A stretch of DNA of 64,000 nt, from NCBI GenBank assembly GCA_964343265.1, contig CAYFIW010000001.1, positions 1-64,000 of the forward strand. The letters are read 5' to 3'. Both the position numbers and the translations under genes were made by a program. Below, in pieces: positions 18,280 through 26,917 of the stretch. The notes beneath the pieces were generated by a model that saw nothing but the letters and a program-made list of their open reading frames with translations, was not told the DNA's origin and did no database searches. The first letter of the stretch is position 1. Each line of letters starts with the position of its first letter. The DNA is from CAYFIW01 sp964343265 (GTDB taxonomy: Bacteria; Chloroflexota; Dehalococcoidia; Lucifugimonadales; UBA826).

Positions 18280-19749
18280 TTAATTACTATGCTTTACCAG
18301 CCTGTGTGGCGTCCATAATGTGATAACGCCCCCAAAAGCAACTAGAAATACACCTAGTATAAAAGCCCTCCGCATCCCTGCTGTAAATGCCATAGACAAA
18401 CCATCAATAACTACTCCGCCAGCTGAGTTGCTCAAAGCTGAAAGATCAGGCATGAAGCCTTTGGATGCCATCATCAAAACAACCAACGTAGTTCCAACTG
18501 AGATTCCTGTTAAATTGCCAGAGGTTCTCACCATATTTACCAAAGCAGATACAACACCAAATCTTTGCCTTTCTACAACGCTCATTACAGACGCAGTGTT
18601 TGGAGATCCAAATATACCGTTACCTACACCCATCATCATCATACCAACGGAAGCAATATATGGAGAAGATCCAACCTCAAGAGTTGAAAGAATAATCAGA
18701 CCGATCGTCCAACACATAAGACCACCTACAGCGGGCCATTTCGTACCTATCCGATCGGAGAGCTTTCCACTTAAAGGGCCTGCCAAAGCCATCATTACGG
18801 AACTCGGTGCAAGAAGAAGTGCGGCTTTGTATTCTTCCATCCCAGATACTTGTATAAGGAAAAATGGAAGTAGAAAGTAAGCTGGAGATCCAGCCATGAA
18901 AGCCAAATACCTTGAGGCCATCCCTATAGAGAAAGTTGGGATTTTAAACAGCCTTAAATCAATCATTGGGTCGGCGTAGGTTAGCTCTCGATAAACAAAC
19001 AAGATTGCAAGAACTGAGAATGCAGAAAACCCTACCAAAACTGGCCAACTAGTCCAGCCCAACCTATATGAATAAGTCATGGACAAAAGAAAAACTGTCA
19101 AGGCCGAGGCAGAAAGCAATGCCCCTGCCCAATCAAAACTCGAAATTTTAGCTGGTCCGTCTTTATCCTCCCTTTCTTCTACATCTTTTATGACAAATAA
19201 AGACACTCCCAAAGCGATCATCCCAAGGGTTAATGTTCCAATGTATATTGATCTCCACCCAAAAAAGCCGATTAAGGTTCCACCAATCACGGGGCCTCCA
19301 ACAGCACCTAGGCCTATAATCGTCATGTATAAACCAATTGCCATTCCTCGCTGTCGATCAGGAAATGCTTCCGCCATAAGAGCCATCCCATTTGCCTGTA
19401 CCATCGCAGCCCCAATTCCCTGCAGAGCTTTAGCAGATAGGAGAACAAGTAACCCAGAGGAAAAGTAAGCAAAAAAAGCTCCTAGGGAAAAAATTAGCAA
19501 TCCGCAACAGTAGATAAACCTCCTCCCAAAAAGATCTGAGATTCGTCCCATTGGAAGTAAAAGAGCGCTAATACATAGAGTGTATAGAAGATACATCCAT
19601 TGCACCGTAGGAATATCTACAGTTAATTCATCGCTTATAGCAGGTAAAGCAATATTAGTGCCAGTTTGGTCGGCCACTGTAACAAATGCGCCCAGGGCTA
19701 CCGATGTGTAAACCCACCATTTTCGTGATCCAGATATATTTTTACGCAT
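18280..19749 (-). CDS. MFS exporter, DHA2 family
   Basis: About 489 residues from the ATG at 19749, with roughly 14 hydrophobic segments. ADQTGTNIALPAISDEL lies in helix 1, GRISDLFGRRFIY is the loop 2-3 motif A, and GGPVIGGTLIGFFGWR contains antiporter motif C. It is closely similar in layout to the plus-strand exporter at 24.9 kb. The frame extends 20 codons further to a TTG without a ribosome site, so I prefer the ATG. Substrate unknown; drug or metabolite export at the cytoplasmic membrane. Confidence 0.87.
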   Translation of the reverse strand: MRKNISGSRKWWVYTSVALGAFVTVADQTGTNIALPAISDELTVDIPTVQWMYLLYTLCISALLLPMGRISDLFGRRFIYCCGLLIFSLGAFFAYFSSGLLVLLSAKALQGIGAAMVQANGMALMAEAFPDRQRGMAIGLYMTIIGLGAVGGPVIGGTLIGFFGWRSIYIGTLTLGMIALGVSLFVIKDVEEREDKDGPAKISSFDWAGALLSASALTVFLLSMTYSYRLGWTSWPVLVGFSAFSVLAILFVYRELTYADPMIDLRLFKIPTFSIGMASRYLAFMAGSPAYFLLPFFLIQVSGMEEYKAALLLAPSSVMMALAGPLSGKLSDRIGTKWPAVGGLMCWTIGLIILSTLEVGSSPYIASVGMMMMGVGNGIFGSPNTASVMSVVERQRFGVVSALVNMVRTSGNLTGISVGTTLVVLMMASKGFMPDLSALSNSAGGVVIDGLSMAFTAGMRRAFILGVFLVAFGGVITLWTPHRLVKHSN

Positions 19750-19857
19750 GCAGTCAATTGAAACCTTTTTGAAAAAATAAAGGGTAATTAGCTTAAATAA
19801 ATCAAACAACCAGCTAATAACTTTTTAGAAAATTACACCAGGTCACATCATGCAAGG

Positions 19858-21816
19858 CTACGGATCTACAGGAACAGTATCTATCTTGATTGAAGTTGGG
19901 TGAATTGTATCCCGAGAGGTTCCAGAAATCACCATTACTGCTTCATCCACACTAGTACCAAATCCCTCTATTTCGAACCTAGCACGATTAAATTCATCAA
20001 AATTTATCTCAGAGACTGCAAAATCACCATCAGTTTTAAAAGTTATGAGCCGGCCAATAAAATTTTGCTTACGGGGAGCGTCAATCAAAACAAATCCCTC
20101 TGAATCCCACCTTGTATCATCCGGTTCCAACCGTAGTTCAAGGGCAGGTAATTCTACCGCCCCTAACATAAACCCATCTCTATGAACTGCATCATCAGTA
20201 ACGTATTCAAACCTCAACTTTATCTCTTTGCCTGAGTAATTATCTAGGCCTACCAAACGAGTATCCCAATTTCCATATCCCGTGTAACCATAACCATAGT
20301 TGTTTCCAGAAGGATTCGAATCAGTTGTACCGGAAGCTCTTGTTGTCTTCCAAGTTTCACCGTTATCTTCAGAAACTGAAACGTAGGTATAATCCCAATC
20401 TTTTTCAATGTCGTACCACGCTTCAAACGAAAGATAAGGATTAATAACATCTCTAAGATCAAGATTTAAAGTCAACTTTGTATTAATAGAGTCGCCACGA
20501 TTGGACCACCAGCATTTTGAAGAACATTCCGTCAAGAATCTTGGGGAAATTTGGTCACCCCTTAGAGATACTAACGTTTTTTCACCTGGAGCATCTCCCT
20601 GTCTAGGAATTTTGAAATACCTAGCACCATATTGCGGAATCTGATGCCTAGATCCACCCCATGGAATTAGAGACTCCTTAGCAGTAATAGCTAATGCCCA
20701 GTCAGAATATGAATAAACCCCTTCCACAGACCCAACATAATTAGCAACTATCCAATCCGAGAATTCATTATCAAAACTAGTCCCTTGTTTGGTAAGCCAA
20801 GAATCAACTCCATTAATGCCGTCCTCTTCGAGCTCAGCTAGTTCACCCAGGCTATCAATACCACCATTTCTTCCTGCAGAAAACATAAAAAACAGTGATG
20901 AAGCCCCATAGTGTGGAACTGTCTCCGATGGGTCATCCGGCCAGTGGACAAGGGAAATAGATGGAGAATCTAGAAAATATTTTGTAAAAGAACTTTCAAA
21001 TCCAGCAATGTAGGAAGCTACTTCTGACAGTCCTTCGTTGACCCAAGACTCTTCACCTCGATCCAAATTGTCGTGAATAGCGTGTTGATACTCATGTGTT
21101 AAAACCGCCAAATATTTAGATGTTAGTGGAGAGATTTTTAAAGGGTCCATATAAACCATCTCCCTTTGATTACTGGAAGGATGCACCCATTTGTACTGAG
21201 TATCTTGACTTCCAAAATAACCGGCAGCTCCATTTAGGGGCGTATTTAGGACAACAAGCCTGTCATCACCATCGATACCAGGTTTGTTTATGTCACCAAA
21301 TGTGGAAATGATGATTGGGCGAATATCGGTTTCCCATCTTTCAGATGCTGCATCAAAAGAACTTGGAGATATATCGAGAGAAGTATCTAAGTACCAGTAA
21401 ACATTCTCCGTAATTTTTATAAGTTCAGCCTCAATTTCATACGTTTGAGCACTCAGAGGATCAGTGACTGTAAAAAATACCTCCTCACCAACTTTTCTAG
21501 CGTCTTCTATTCTTGAAGGCACTGTTGCCTGTTGATTCAAAGTCTCATTCGAGCGATATCTTTTGGCCAAACTTTCTAAGTCACGTTCAGGTGGAACATC
21601 ACCTAGATTTTTATTATCGGGGATAGGAGTAACAGTTGGCTGTACCTTCAGTTTTATAGGATTCTGAGGCTGATTTTTTACGGACACCTCTTGCAAATTC
21701 TCATTCTTCTTATCAGAAGTATCAACATATACCTGTGTATCTTTTACTTCACTAGTTGAACAGCCAATAAAAACGCTCAAAATGACAAGCCAAAACCAAG
21801 ACCTTGGAAAATTCAT
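19858..21816 (-). CDS. Secreted lipoprotein zinc metallopeptidase, M30/immune-inhibitor-A-like
   Basis: 652 residues. The N-terminus WFWLVILSVFIGCSTSE is a lipoprotein signal. A Pro/Gln-rich linker precedes a catalytic domain with HEYQHAIH (His241 to His248) and, about 20 residues on, WVNEGLSEVASY; the HExxH...NEGLSE pairing resembles peptidase family M30 (hyicolysin). Residues from about 420 form a beta domain with SFEAWYDIEKDWDY and VSEDNGETWKT, like the VEG/MAM-type module of immune inhibitor A proteases. It would degrade extracellular protein. Start at the ATG 21816, four bases after pth; a GTG at 21834 overlapping pth is possible. Confidence 0.78.
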   Translation of the reverse strand: MNFPRSWFWLVILSVFIGCSTSEVKDTQVYVDTSDKKNENLQEVSVKNQPQNPIKLKVQPTVTPIPDNKNLGDVPPERDLESLAKRYRSNETLNQQATVPSRIEDARKVGEEVFFTVTDPLSAQTYEIEAELIKITENVYWYLDTSLDISPSSFDAASERWETDIRPIIISTFGDINKPGIDGDDRLVVLNTPLNGAAGYFGSQDTQYKWVHPSSNQREMVYMDPLKISPLTSKYLAVLTHEYQHAIHDNLDRGEESWVNEGLSEVASYIAGFESSFTKYFLDSPSISLVHWPDDPSETVPHYGASSLFFMFSAGRNGGIDSLGELAELEEDGINGVDSWLTKQGTSFDNEFSDWIVANYVGSVEGVYSYSDWALAITAKESLIPWGGSRHQIPQYGARYFKIPRQGDAPGEKTLVSLRGDQISPRFLTECSSKCWWSNRGDSINTKLTLNLDLRDVINPYLSFEAWYDIEKDWDYTYVSVSEDNGETWKTTRASGTTDSNPSGNNYGYGYTGYGNWDTRLVGLDNYSGKEIKLRFEYVTDDAVHRDGFMLGAVELPALELRLEPDDTRWDSEGFVLIDAPRKQNFIGRLITFKTDGDFAVSEINFDEFNRARFEIEGFGTSVDEAVMVISGTSRDTIHPTSIKIDTVPVDP

Positions 21817-21820
21817 AATT

Positions 21821-22399
21821 CTAATTGAATTCACTCATTGCAGCGTCTATATCATTTGAAAGTAGGTACGGCATAATTTGAACAGCGTTTTCAAGAGTAA
21901 TACCTATTTTTTCCATTTCTTCTTTATTTGGTTTGCCCAAGACGTACCCAATTTGATCTTCATTAATTGAGGGAGAGCCAACACCGATCCGTATCCGCGG
22001 AAAATCGCTTGTATTTAAAGAAGATATGATTGATCTCATGCCATTATGCCCACCAGCGCTACCTTTTGCCCTAAGTCTAAGTTTTCCAGCCGGAATATGA
22101 ATATCATCATAGACAACCAAAACATGACTAAGTTCTAAGTTGTATCTAGAAACCAGATATCTGAGACTGTCTCCACTATTATTCATGTAAGTTCTAGGTT
22201 TACACAGCAAAATAGATCCCTCTTCAGACCATACAAGTTCTGAAATGAGAGTTGACCGATGAACGCGTGAAAAGCTGGTTCGATTCTTCTTCGCTATAAG
22301 GTCCACTAGCCAAAATCCAGCATTGTGCCTAGTTTGATTATACTTGGACCCAGGATTACCCAAACCTACAATCAATAAATCTGGTTTACCGTTTTCCAT
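21821..22399 (-). CDS. pth: Peptidyl-tRNA hydrolase
   Basis: 192 residues from the ATG at 22399, the usual size; an upstream in-frame ATG at 22462 would add 21 unsupported residues, and AAAGGA lies upstream of the chosen one. Pth cleaves peptidyl-tRNA released from stalled ribosomes. LLIVGLGNPGSKYNQTRHNAGF carries Asn15 and catalytic His25 (quoted region spans residues 8-29), VVYDDIHIPAGKLRLR the catalytic Asp, and GSAGGHNGMRSI the substrate loop. Followed directly by the lipoprotein peptidase gene. Confidence 0.94.
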   Translation of the reverse strand: MENGKPDLLIVGLGNPGSKYNQTRHNAGFWLVDLIAKKNRTSFSRVHRSTLISELVWSEEGSILLCKPRTYMNNSGDSLRYLVSRYNLELSHVLVVYDDIHIPAGKLRLRAKGSAGGHNGMRSIISSLNTSDFPRIRIGVGSPSINEDQIGYVLGKPNKEEMEKIGITLENAVQIMPYLLSNDIDAAMSEFN

Positions 22400-22591
22400 A
22401 ACTCGGAAGTCCTTTTCTACGCAATAAGTCCGCAATTCTACCTGGTCTAGATCGAAATTCATTTAGGAAAACTATCTAGAATCCGCTCAATCTGTAAATC
22501 ATGTACTGATAGTTTAACAATAAGCAAAAAGTAGATGAGTGATCAAGAAATGTCTGTGATAAATACTAAGATGGACAAACAGAATACAAAG

Positions 22592-23107
22592 TTAAACCCC
22601 AATAGCATTGTCAAAAGCGTCTTCAGAGTAAGTAGCTCCTGAAAGAGAGATTCTTATAACATCGGCGCCTGTGAAATCAGCTCCACTCAGATCTGCATTA
22701 TCCAGACGAACCCGGTATAAAGAAGCACCTTTAAAATTAGCTCCCCTGAGATCTGACCCGTGTAAGTCCGCACCTATCACCCTTGCGGTAGTTTGAATAG
22801 AATTAGAAGCGGCACCACTTAAATTGGATCCCTCAAAATTTGCATTCCTAAGATTCACATTTTTCATTTCAGCTACCGAAAAATTGGCTCGAACTGCCGT
22901 AACATGCTCCATATTTGCCCCATTTAACAGAGCACCTCTAAGGTTTGACCTGGAAAAATCACACCAACTTAGGTCAGATTGTTGAAAATTTGCACCAGCC
23001 AGATTTGTCCGTGACAAATCTATGCCAGATAGACACAAACCAGCCATAGACTTTCCCAGAGAAGCCATCTCAATCACCATTTCTCTCGTCAAATTCTCCG
23101 AGTCCAT
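22592..23107 (-). CDS. Pentapeptide repeat protein
   Basis: 171 residues. From about residue 22 to 155 the chain follows the A(N/D)LXX five-residue pattern: LSRTNLAGANFQQSDLSW, LRGALLNGAN, LRNANFEGSNLSGA, LRGANFKGASL, LDNADLSGADFTGAD. This folds as a right-handed quadrilateral beta helix. No membrane segment or other domain is seen. Function of such proteins is mostly unknown; a few mimic DNA and protect gyrase. It lies 17 bases beyond the end of the thiamine-diphosphate enzyme gene, counting along the minus strand, so co-transcription is likely. Confidence 0.88.
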   Translation of the reverse strand: MDSENLTREMVIEMASLGKSMAGLCLSGIDLSRTNLAGANFQQSDLSWCDFSRSNLRGALLNGANMEHVTAVRANFSVAEMKNVNLRNANFEGSNLSGAASNSIQTTARVIGADLHGSDLRGANFKGASLYRVRLDNADLSGADFTGADVIRISLSGATYSEDAFDNAIGV

Positions 23108-23124
23108 ATAAGCCTTTTTGATTT

Positions 23125-24861
23125 TTATTTCATTCGGTACTGTTTATCTGCTATCCCACCTTCTGGAAGCCCTATGGGCAATTTGAATTCCAATAAATAA
23201 GGCCGATTCTCTTCTGTAACTATTTTTAGACCCCGCTCAACTGCCTCTTGAACCTTGTCTTCATCATCGATTGATTCTCCATCCATCCCAAATGCATTTG
23301 CTATCTTGAGAGGATCAATGCCGTCTAGTACTACTCCACCATATTTTCCTGTATCACTCATAGAACCACCTGCCCTCCCATAGAATCCTGCCACAATTCC
23401 ATAGGCTCCATTGTTGGTAATTATGTATAAAACCGGAATATTATGATGAACTGAAGTCCACAATCCGGAATCCGCATAATAAAGTGAACCATCACCAACA
23501 AATCCCACTACAGGGGTATCTCCTGCCGCGAGTTTTGCACCAATCGCTGCCCCTACTCCCCAACCCTCAGATCCACCACCTGCACGAAGGTATGTATTCA
23601 TATTTTCAGATAGCCCAGGATTCAGCGCTTCATGTGATGCGGCGAACTGTTCATTAGTTACGATCCCACCACCAATCGCCTCTAAAGCATCATCAACGGC
23701 ATCAATGAGTATCCCAGGGCGAACCTTGCCTTTAACAGGATCAGGCAGCATCGCTTCCCTTCTACCATTTCTCCAATCGGCTGCCACAGAAAGAGCTTCC
23801 TTCCGCCTACCGTCATACTTAGAAGAAGGATATTCGTTTCCAGCTATACTAAGCAGTCGTGATAAAGCATCTCTTTCATCGGCAATAATACCCAAGTGTA
23901 TGCCGGGATAATGTGATATGTAGTCCATATCAGAACCCAGGGCGATATGTTTACCAGATCTTTCCCATAGCCTTCTAAAACCCGCATAGTCTGTAGGTTT
24001 ACCAGCACCCTGATGTCGAACTCCTATCGAAAGTATTAAATCAGGGTCATAGGACTGAGAGGCCAACTCAAATCCCCCCATATGTTGAGGATGCTTTATC
24101 GATATACCTCGATGTTCAACATATGCAGTAGTTGTCACTCCAGTTCCAAAATGAGTTGCCAAGTTCTCAGCCAACCTATCGGCACTACTTTTCCAAATGC
24201 CATCACCGGCAAAAATTAATGGACGTTCAGCCGCATCCAATGCCTCAACTATTTCTTCCAACTCAGAATCCAAAGCTATGCCTGTGCGTATTCCGATATC
24301 CGTATCTTCAATGATATCTGTCGTTACCTGACGATTTTCCAAAAGTCTATCGTATACAGCCAGATGTACAGGCCCAAACGGAGGAGTTCTTGCTACTCTT
24401 AAAGCCCTTTCTACTGCTGAAGGAAGTCCTTCTGGATCGATGACAGTCCAGGTCGCTTTTGTCATAGGTGCTGAGATAGAAGCCGGCCCATATGAATGAT
24501 CCAAATCTAAATTAATTCGATCAGTCCAGCTGCCAGTATCCCCATAAAATGTAATTACTACTACAGGGAGCCCTCCATACCAAACGTTTATTAGTTGACC
24601 CATACATTGAGCTAAACCAGCTCCCAAGTGAACCAACATTACCGCAGGTTCATTGTCGACTTGGCTGTAACTACCTGCCATAGCCGTCACTGTTCCTTCA
24701 TGAAGCCCTAATATACCTTGTATATTTGGGTTTCGATGCAATGCATCGAAAAATAATGCCTCACGAGATCCCGAGTTGTAGAAAAGATACTTAACATCTG
24801 ATGCCACTAGTTGCTCAACCAATATTTCAGATGGGGTTCCAGTAATAGATCTCAATCTCAT
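23125..24861 (-). CDS. Thiamine-diphosphate-dependent enzyme (acetolactate synthase / benzoylformate decarboxylase-like)
   Basis: 578 residues from the ATG at 24861, which has AGGAG seven bases upstream; the open frame extends a further 39 codons without support. The N-terminal PYR domain carries the catalytic Glu in GLHEGTVTAMAGSYS. The middle is the Rossmann-like TPP_M domain, and the C-terminal PP domain has GFVGDGSLYYADSG ... ITNNGAYG, the GDG-N-N Mg-ThDP motif. The protein resembles benzoylformate decarboxylase and phenylpyruvate decarboxylase families more than true IlvB, since there is no regulatory subunit gene nearby. Substrate not assignable; catabolism of a 2-oxo acid is likely. 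Confidence 0.82.
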   Translation of the reverse strand: MRLRSITGTPSEILVEQLVASDVKYLFYNSGSREALFFDALHRNPNIQGILGLHEGTVTAMAGSYSQVDNEPAVMLVHLGAGLAQCMGQLINVWYGGLPVVVITFYGDTGSWTDRINLDLDHSYGPASISAPMTKATWTVIDPEGLPSAVERALRVARTPPFGPVHLAVYDRLLENRQVTTDIIEDTDIGIRTGIALDSELEEIVEALDAAERPLIFAGDGIWKSSADRLAENLATHFGTGVTTTAYVEHRGISIKHPQHMGGFELASQSYDPDLILSIGVRHQGAGKPTDYAGFRRLWERSGKHIALGSDMDYISHYPGIHLGIIADERDALSRLLSIAGNEYPSSKYDGRRKEALSVAADWRNGRREAMLPDPVKGKVRPGILIDAVDDALEAIGGGIVTNEQFAASHEALNPGLSENMNTYLRAGGGSEGWGVGAAIGAKLAAGDTPVVGFVGDGSLYYADSGLWTSVHHNIPVLYIITNNGAYGIVAGFYGRAGGSMSDTGKYGGVVLDGIDPLKIANAFGMDGESIDDEDKVQEAVERGLKIVTEENRPYLLEFKLPIGLPEGGIADKQYRMK

Positions 24862-24931
24862 AAATTTTCTCCTGACTATTAGCCTGTCTTTTACAAGCGT
24901 TTTTGCGTGAAGGTCAGTATATCTGAACGAT

Positions 24932-26461
24932 ATGGATATTTTCGAACTTACCACTGCAAGGTATAACATAGCGTCCATGCAATCGCACGTCTACAATTCT
25001 ACCCACTATAAATGGATGCTGTTTTTCGCTCTCGGGCTTGGATCTGTAATAAATGTTGCACATCACGGTAGTGTCGGAATCGCTCTACCAACAATCGCAC
25101 AATTTTTCGGAGTATCGCTGACGACAATTCAGTGGGTAGTGCTAGCAGAATCTTTGACAATAAGTGCCATGTTGCTCCCTATGGGGAGACTTTCGGACAT
25201 GATTGGTCGAAAGTCTATGTACATAACCGGAATCATACTCTTTGGAGTGGCATCTTTTTTAACCGGTATTTCTCCAACGTTGTCTACCTCACTAAGCGTT
25301 GGGTCACCAATTGTTCTAATTATTATTTTTAGAATATTTCAAGGTTTGGGAGCCTCTATGACTCAAGCAACAGGTATGGCAATGATAACTGCCGTATTTT
25401 CTAGTGAGGAACGTGGGAAAGGTCTAGGAGCACATGGTGCAATTATTGGAACCGGGGGAATAATTGGGCCGATAATAGGTGGGTTTCTAATCACCTATGT
25501 AGGCTGGCAGTGGGTCTTTTGGATAAATGTTCCGTTGTGTACCTTGACGTTCATAATCACTATTTTTTTAATTGATCCCGCAAGGTTCAACAAAAAATCT
25601 TCAACAAATCAAACATACGACTGGATTGGTGCAGGATTATCAACAACAGTCTTACTTACATTCCTCATTACATTGTCGAACATAGGCAGGATCGGACTTA
25701 TCTCCTTTCCAATGCTTGCAGGCACTTTGATCTTTATTGCGACACTGGTGACATTTATAAGATGGGAACTGAACAACGAATCTCCAATACTTGACTTAAG
25801 ATTGTTCAATAGCAAACTTTTCTCTATTGGTATAGTTACTAATTACCTTTCCTTTCTTGGCGTAACATCTTTTCGATTTCTAATCCCTTTCTACCTGCAA
25901 GCAGCATTAAAACTAACCCCTGCACAAATCTCATTAGTTCTCATTCCAAACGCTGTAAGCAGAATTATCCTCGGTCCCATATCAGGAAATATCTCAGATC
26001 ATTTTGGAACAAAATTATTCACAACATTAGGTCTTGGTTTATGCGCCGCCGGCTTATATCTAATGGCACTTATGGGAGAAAGCACCTCAGTTTTTTATGT
26101 TGTCGGTGCAATTCTCATTTTCAGTACCGGATCCGGGATTTTTATGTCTCCAAATAATGCTGCTATCTTCAAGTCATCGAACCAAGATCGCCACGGAGTT
26201 GTTTCAGGATTAGTTAATCTTTCTAGAAATGCAGGAAATGTCACAGGTATAGCAATAACAACAGCTACAATTTCGGGAATTATGTTTGCTCAAGGTTATT
26301 CATCGGACGTGGAAGCAGTACTTGGAGCTGGAGAAGGAAGTCAGCTTCTTAAAACTTTCATATCAGGAATGAAAACAGTGTACATAATAATGGGAACAAT
26401 ACAGATGTTTTCTGCCATGTCTCATTTTCTAGTGCGGCATCCTACTCTAATCAAATCTTAA
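24932..26461 (+). CDS. MFS exporter, DHA2 family
   Basis: 509 residues if started at ATG 24932; ATG 24977 (494 residues) gives a more typical N-terminus and either lacks a clear Shine-Dalgarno. About 14 hydrophobic segments. GRLSDMIGRKSMYITG is motif A and GPIIGGFLITYVGWQW carries motif C of antiporters. It is divergent from the thiamine-diphosphate enzyme gene with only 70 bases between, so the two promoters share that gap. Similar in pattern to the exporter at 18.3-19.7 kb, suggesting paralogues. Substrate unknown. Confidence 0.87.
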   Translation: MDIFELTTARYNIASMQSHVYNSTHYKWMLFFALGLGSVINVAHHGSVGIALPTIAQFFGVSLTTIQWVVLAESLTISAMLLPMGRLSDMIGRKSMYITGIILFGVASFLTGISPTLSTSLSVGSPIVLIIIFRIFQGLGASMTQATGMAMITAVFSSEERGKGLGAHGAIIGTGGIIGPIIGGFLITYVGWQWVFWINVPLCTLTFIITIFLIDPARFNKKSSTNQTYDWIGAGLSTTVLLTFLITLSNIGRIGLISFPMLAGTLIFIATLVTFIRWELNNESPILDLRLFNSKLFSIGIVTNYLSFLGVTSFRFLIPFYLQAALKLTPAQISLVLIPNAVSRIILGPISGNISDHFGTKLFTTLGLGLCAAGLYLMALMGESTSVFYVVGAILIFSTGSGIFMSPNNAAIFKSSNQDRHGVVSGLVNLSRNAGNVTGIAITTATISGIMFAQGYSSDVEAVLGAGEGSQLLKTFISGMKTVYIIMGTIQMFSAMSHFLVRHPTLIKS

Positions 26462-26587
26462 AATTTATCCAAACATCTGGTTTATATCCCAATCTTCATC
26501 ACGGCCAGTCATAAACTAGAAGATTATGCATTGTTCTCAAATATTCATACATATGTATTCTAATTTAAACTTAAATAGTTAATAAAC

Positions 26588-26641
26588 TAGTCATATTTAC
26601 TTTATATTGTAACTAAGATAAAATTTTTATTAGTCATATTT
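26588..26641 (+). repeat. Pair of 11-bp direct repeats upstream of the small HTH gene
   Basis: TAGTCATATTT occurs at 26588-26598 and 26631-26641, starts 43 bases apart (about four DNA turns). The second copy abuts the GGGAGG ribosome site of the HTH gene. Same-face spacing and position suit an operator for autoregulation, which is an inference. Confidence 0.45.
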
Positions 26642-26653
26642 GGGAGGTATATT

Positions 26654-26848
26654 ATGTTAGATGATCTGATGACAACCAAGGAATTAGCGGAGTATTTACA
26701 ACTCGATAGGATGACCATTTACAAACTCCTAAAATCGGGAGATATTCCAGCAAATAGGGTAGGGCATCAGTGGCGATTTTTCAGGTCTGATATCGACTCT
26801 TGGATTCGCTCAAAACAGACGTCAGAAAGTATAACAACAGCTAATTAG
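26654..26848 (+). CDS. Small excisionase/MerR-like helix-turn-helix protein
   Basis: 64 residues. MTTKELAEYLQLDRMTIYKLLKSGDIPANRVG followed by QWRFFRSDIDSWI (residues 6-51) is the complete HTH_17 'excisionase family' DNA-binding domain. GGGAGG stands seven bases before the ATG. The gene is isolated, with its own terminator after it. No integrase or phage gene is near, so it is probably a chromosomal regulator rather than a true excisionase. The paired direct repeats just upstream could be its binding sites. Confidence 0.83.
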   Translation: MLDDLMTTKELAEYLQLDRMTIYKLLKSGDIPANRVGHQWRFFRSDIDSWIRSKQTSESITTAN

Positions 26849-26852
26849 AACT

Positions 26853-26888
26853 AAAAAGAGGGGCTGCACATATCAGGCTCCTCTTTTT
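26853..26888. terminator. Bidirectional rho-independent terminator
   Basis: AAAAAGAGG (26853-26861) pairs with CCTCTTTTT (26880-26888) around a loop with further GGC/CTG pairing, giving a T-run on either strand. It lies between the converging HTH gene (stop 26848) and the coiled-coil lipoprotein gene (stop 26918), serving both. Confidence 0.85.
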
Positions 26889-26917
26889 TTAGTTCATCAC
26901 CACAATGCCCCCAGAGA

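Noticed and set aside
18320..18880. 186-aa plus-strand ORF
   Set aside because: Antisense of an MFS gene; Pro/Thr/Ile-rich composition is a shadow effect.
26654..26848. Prophage or integrative element remnant
   Set aside because: No integrase, att-like repeats or phage genes nearby; HTH_17 proteins are common chromosomal regulators.
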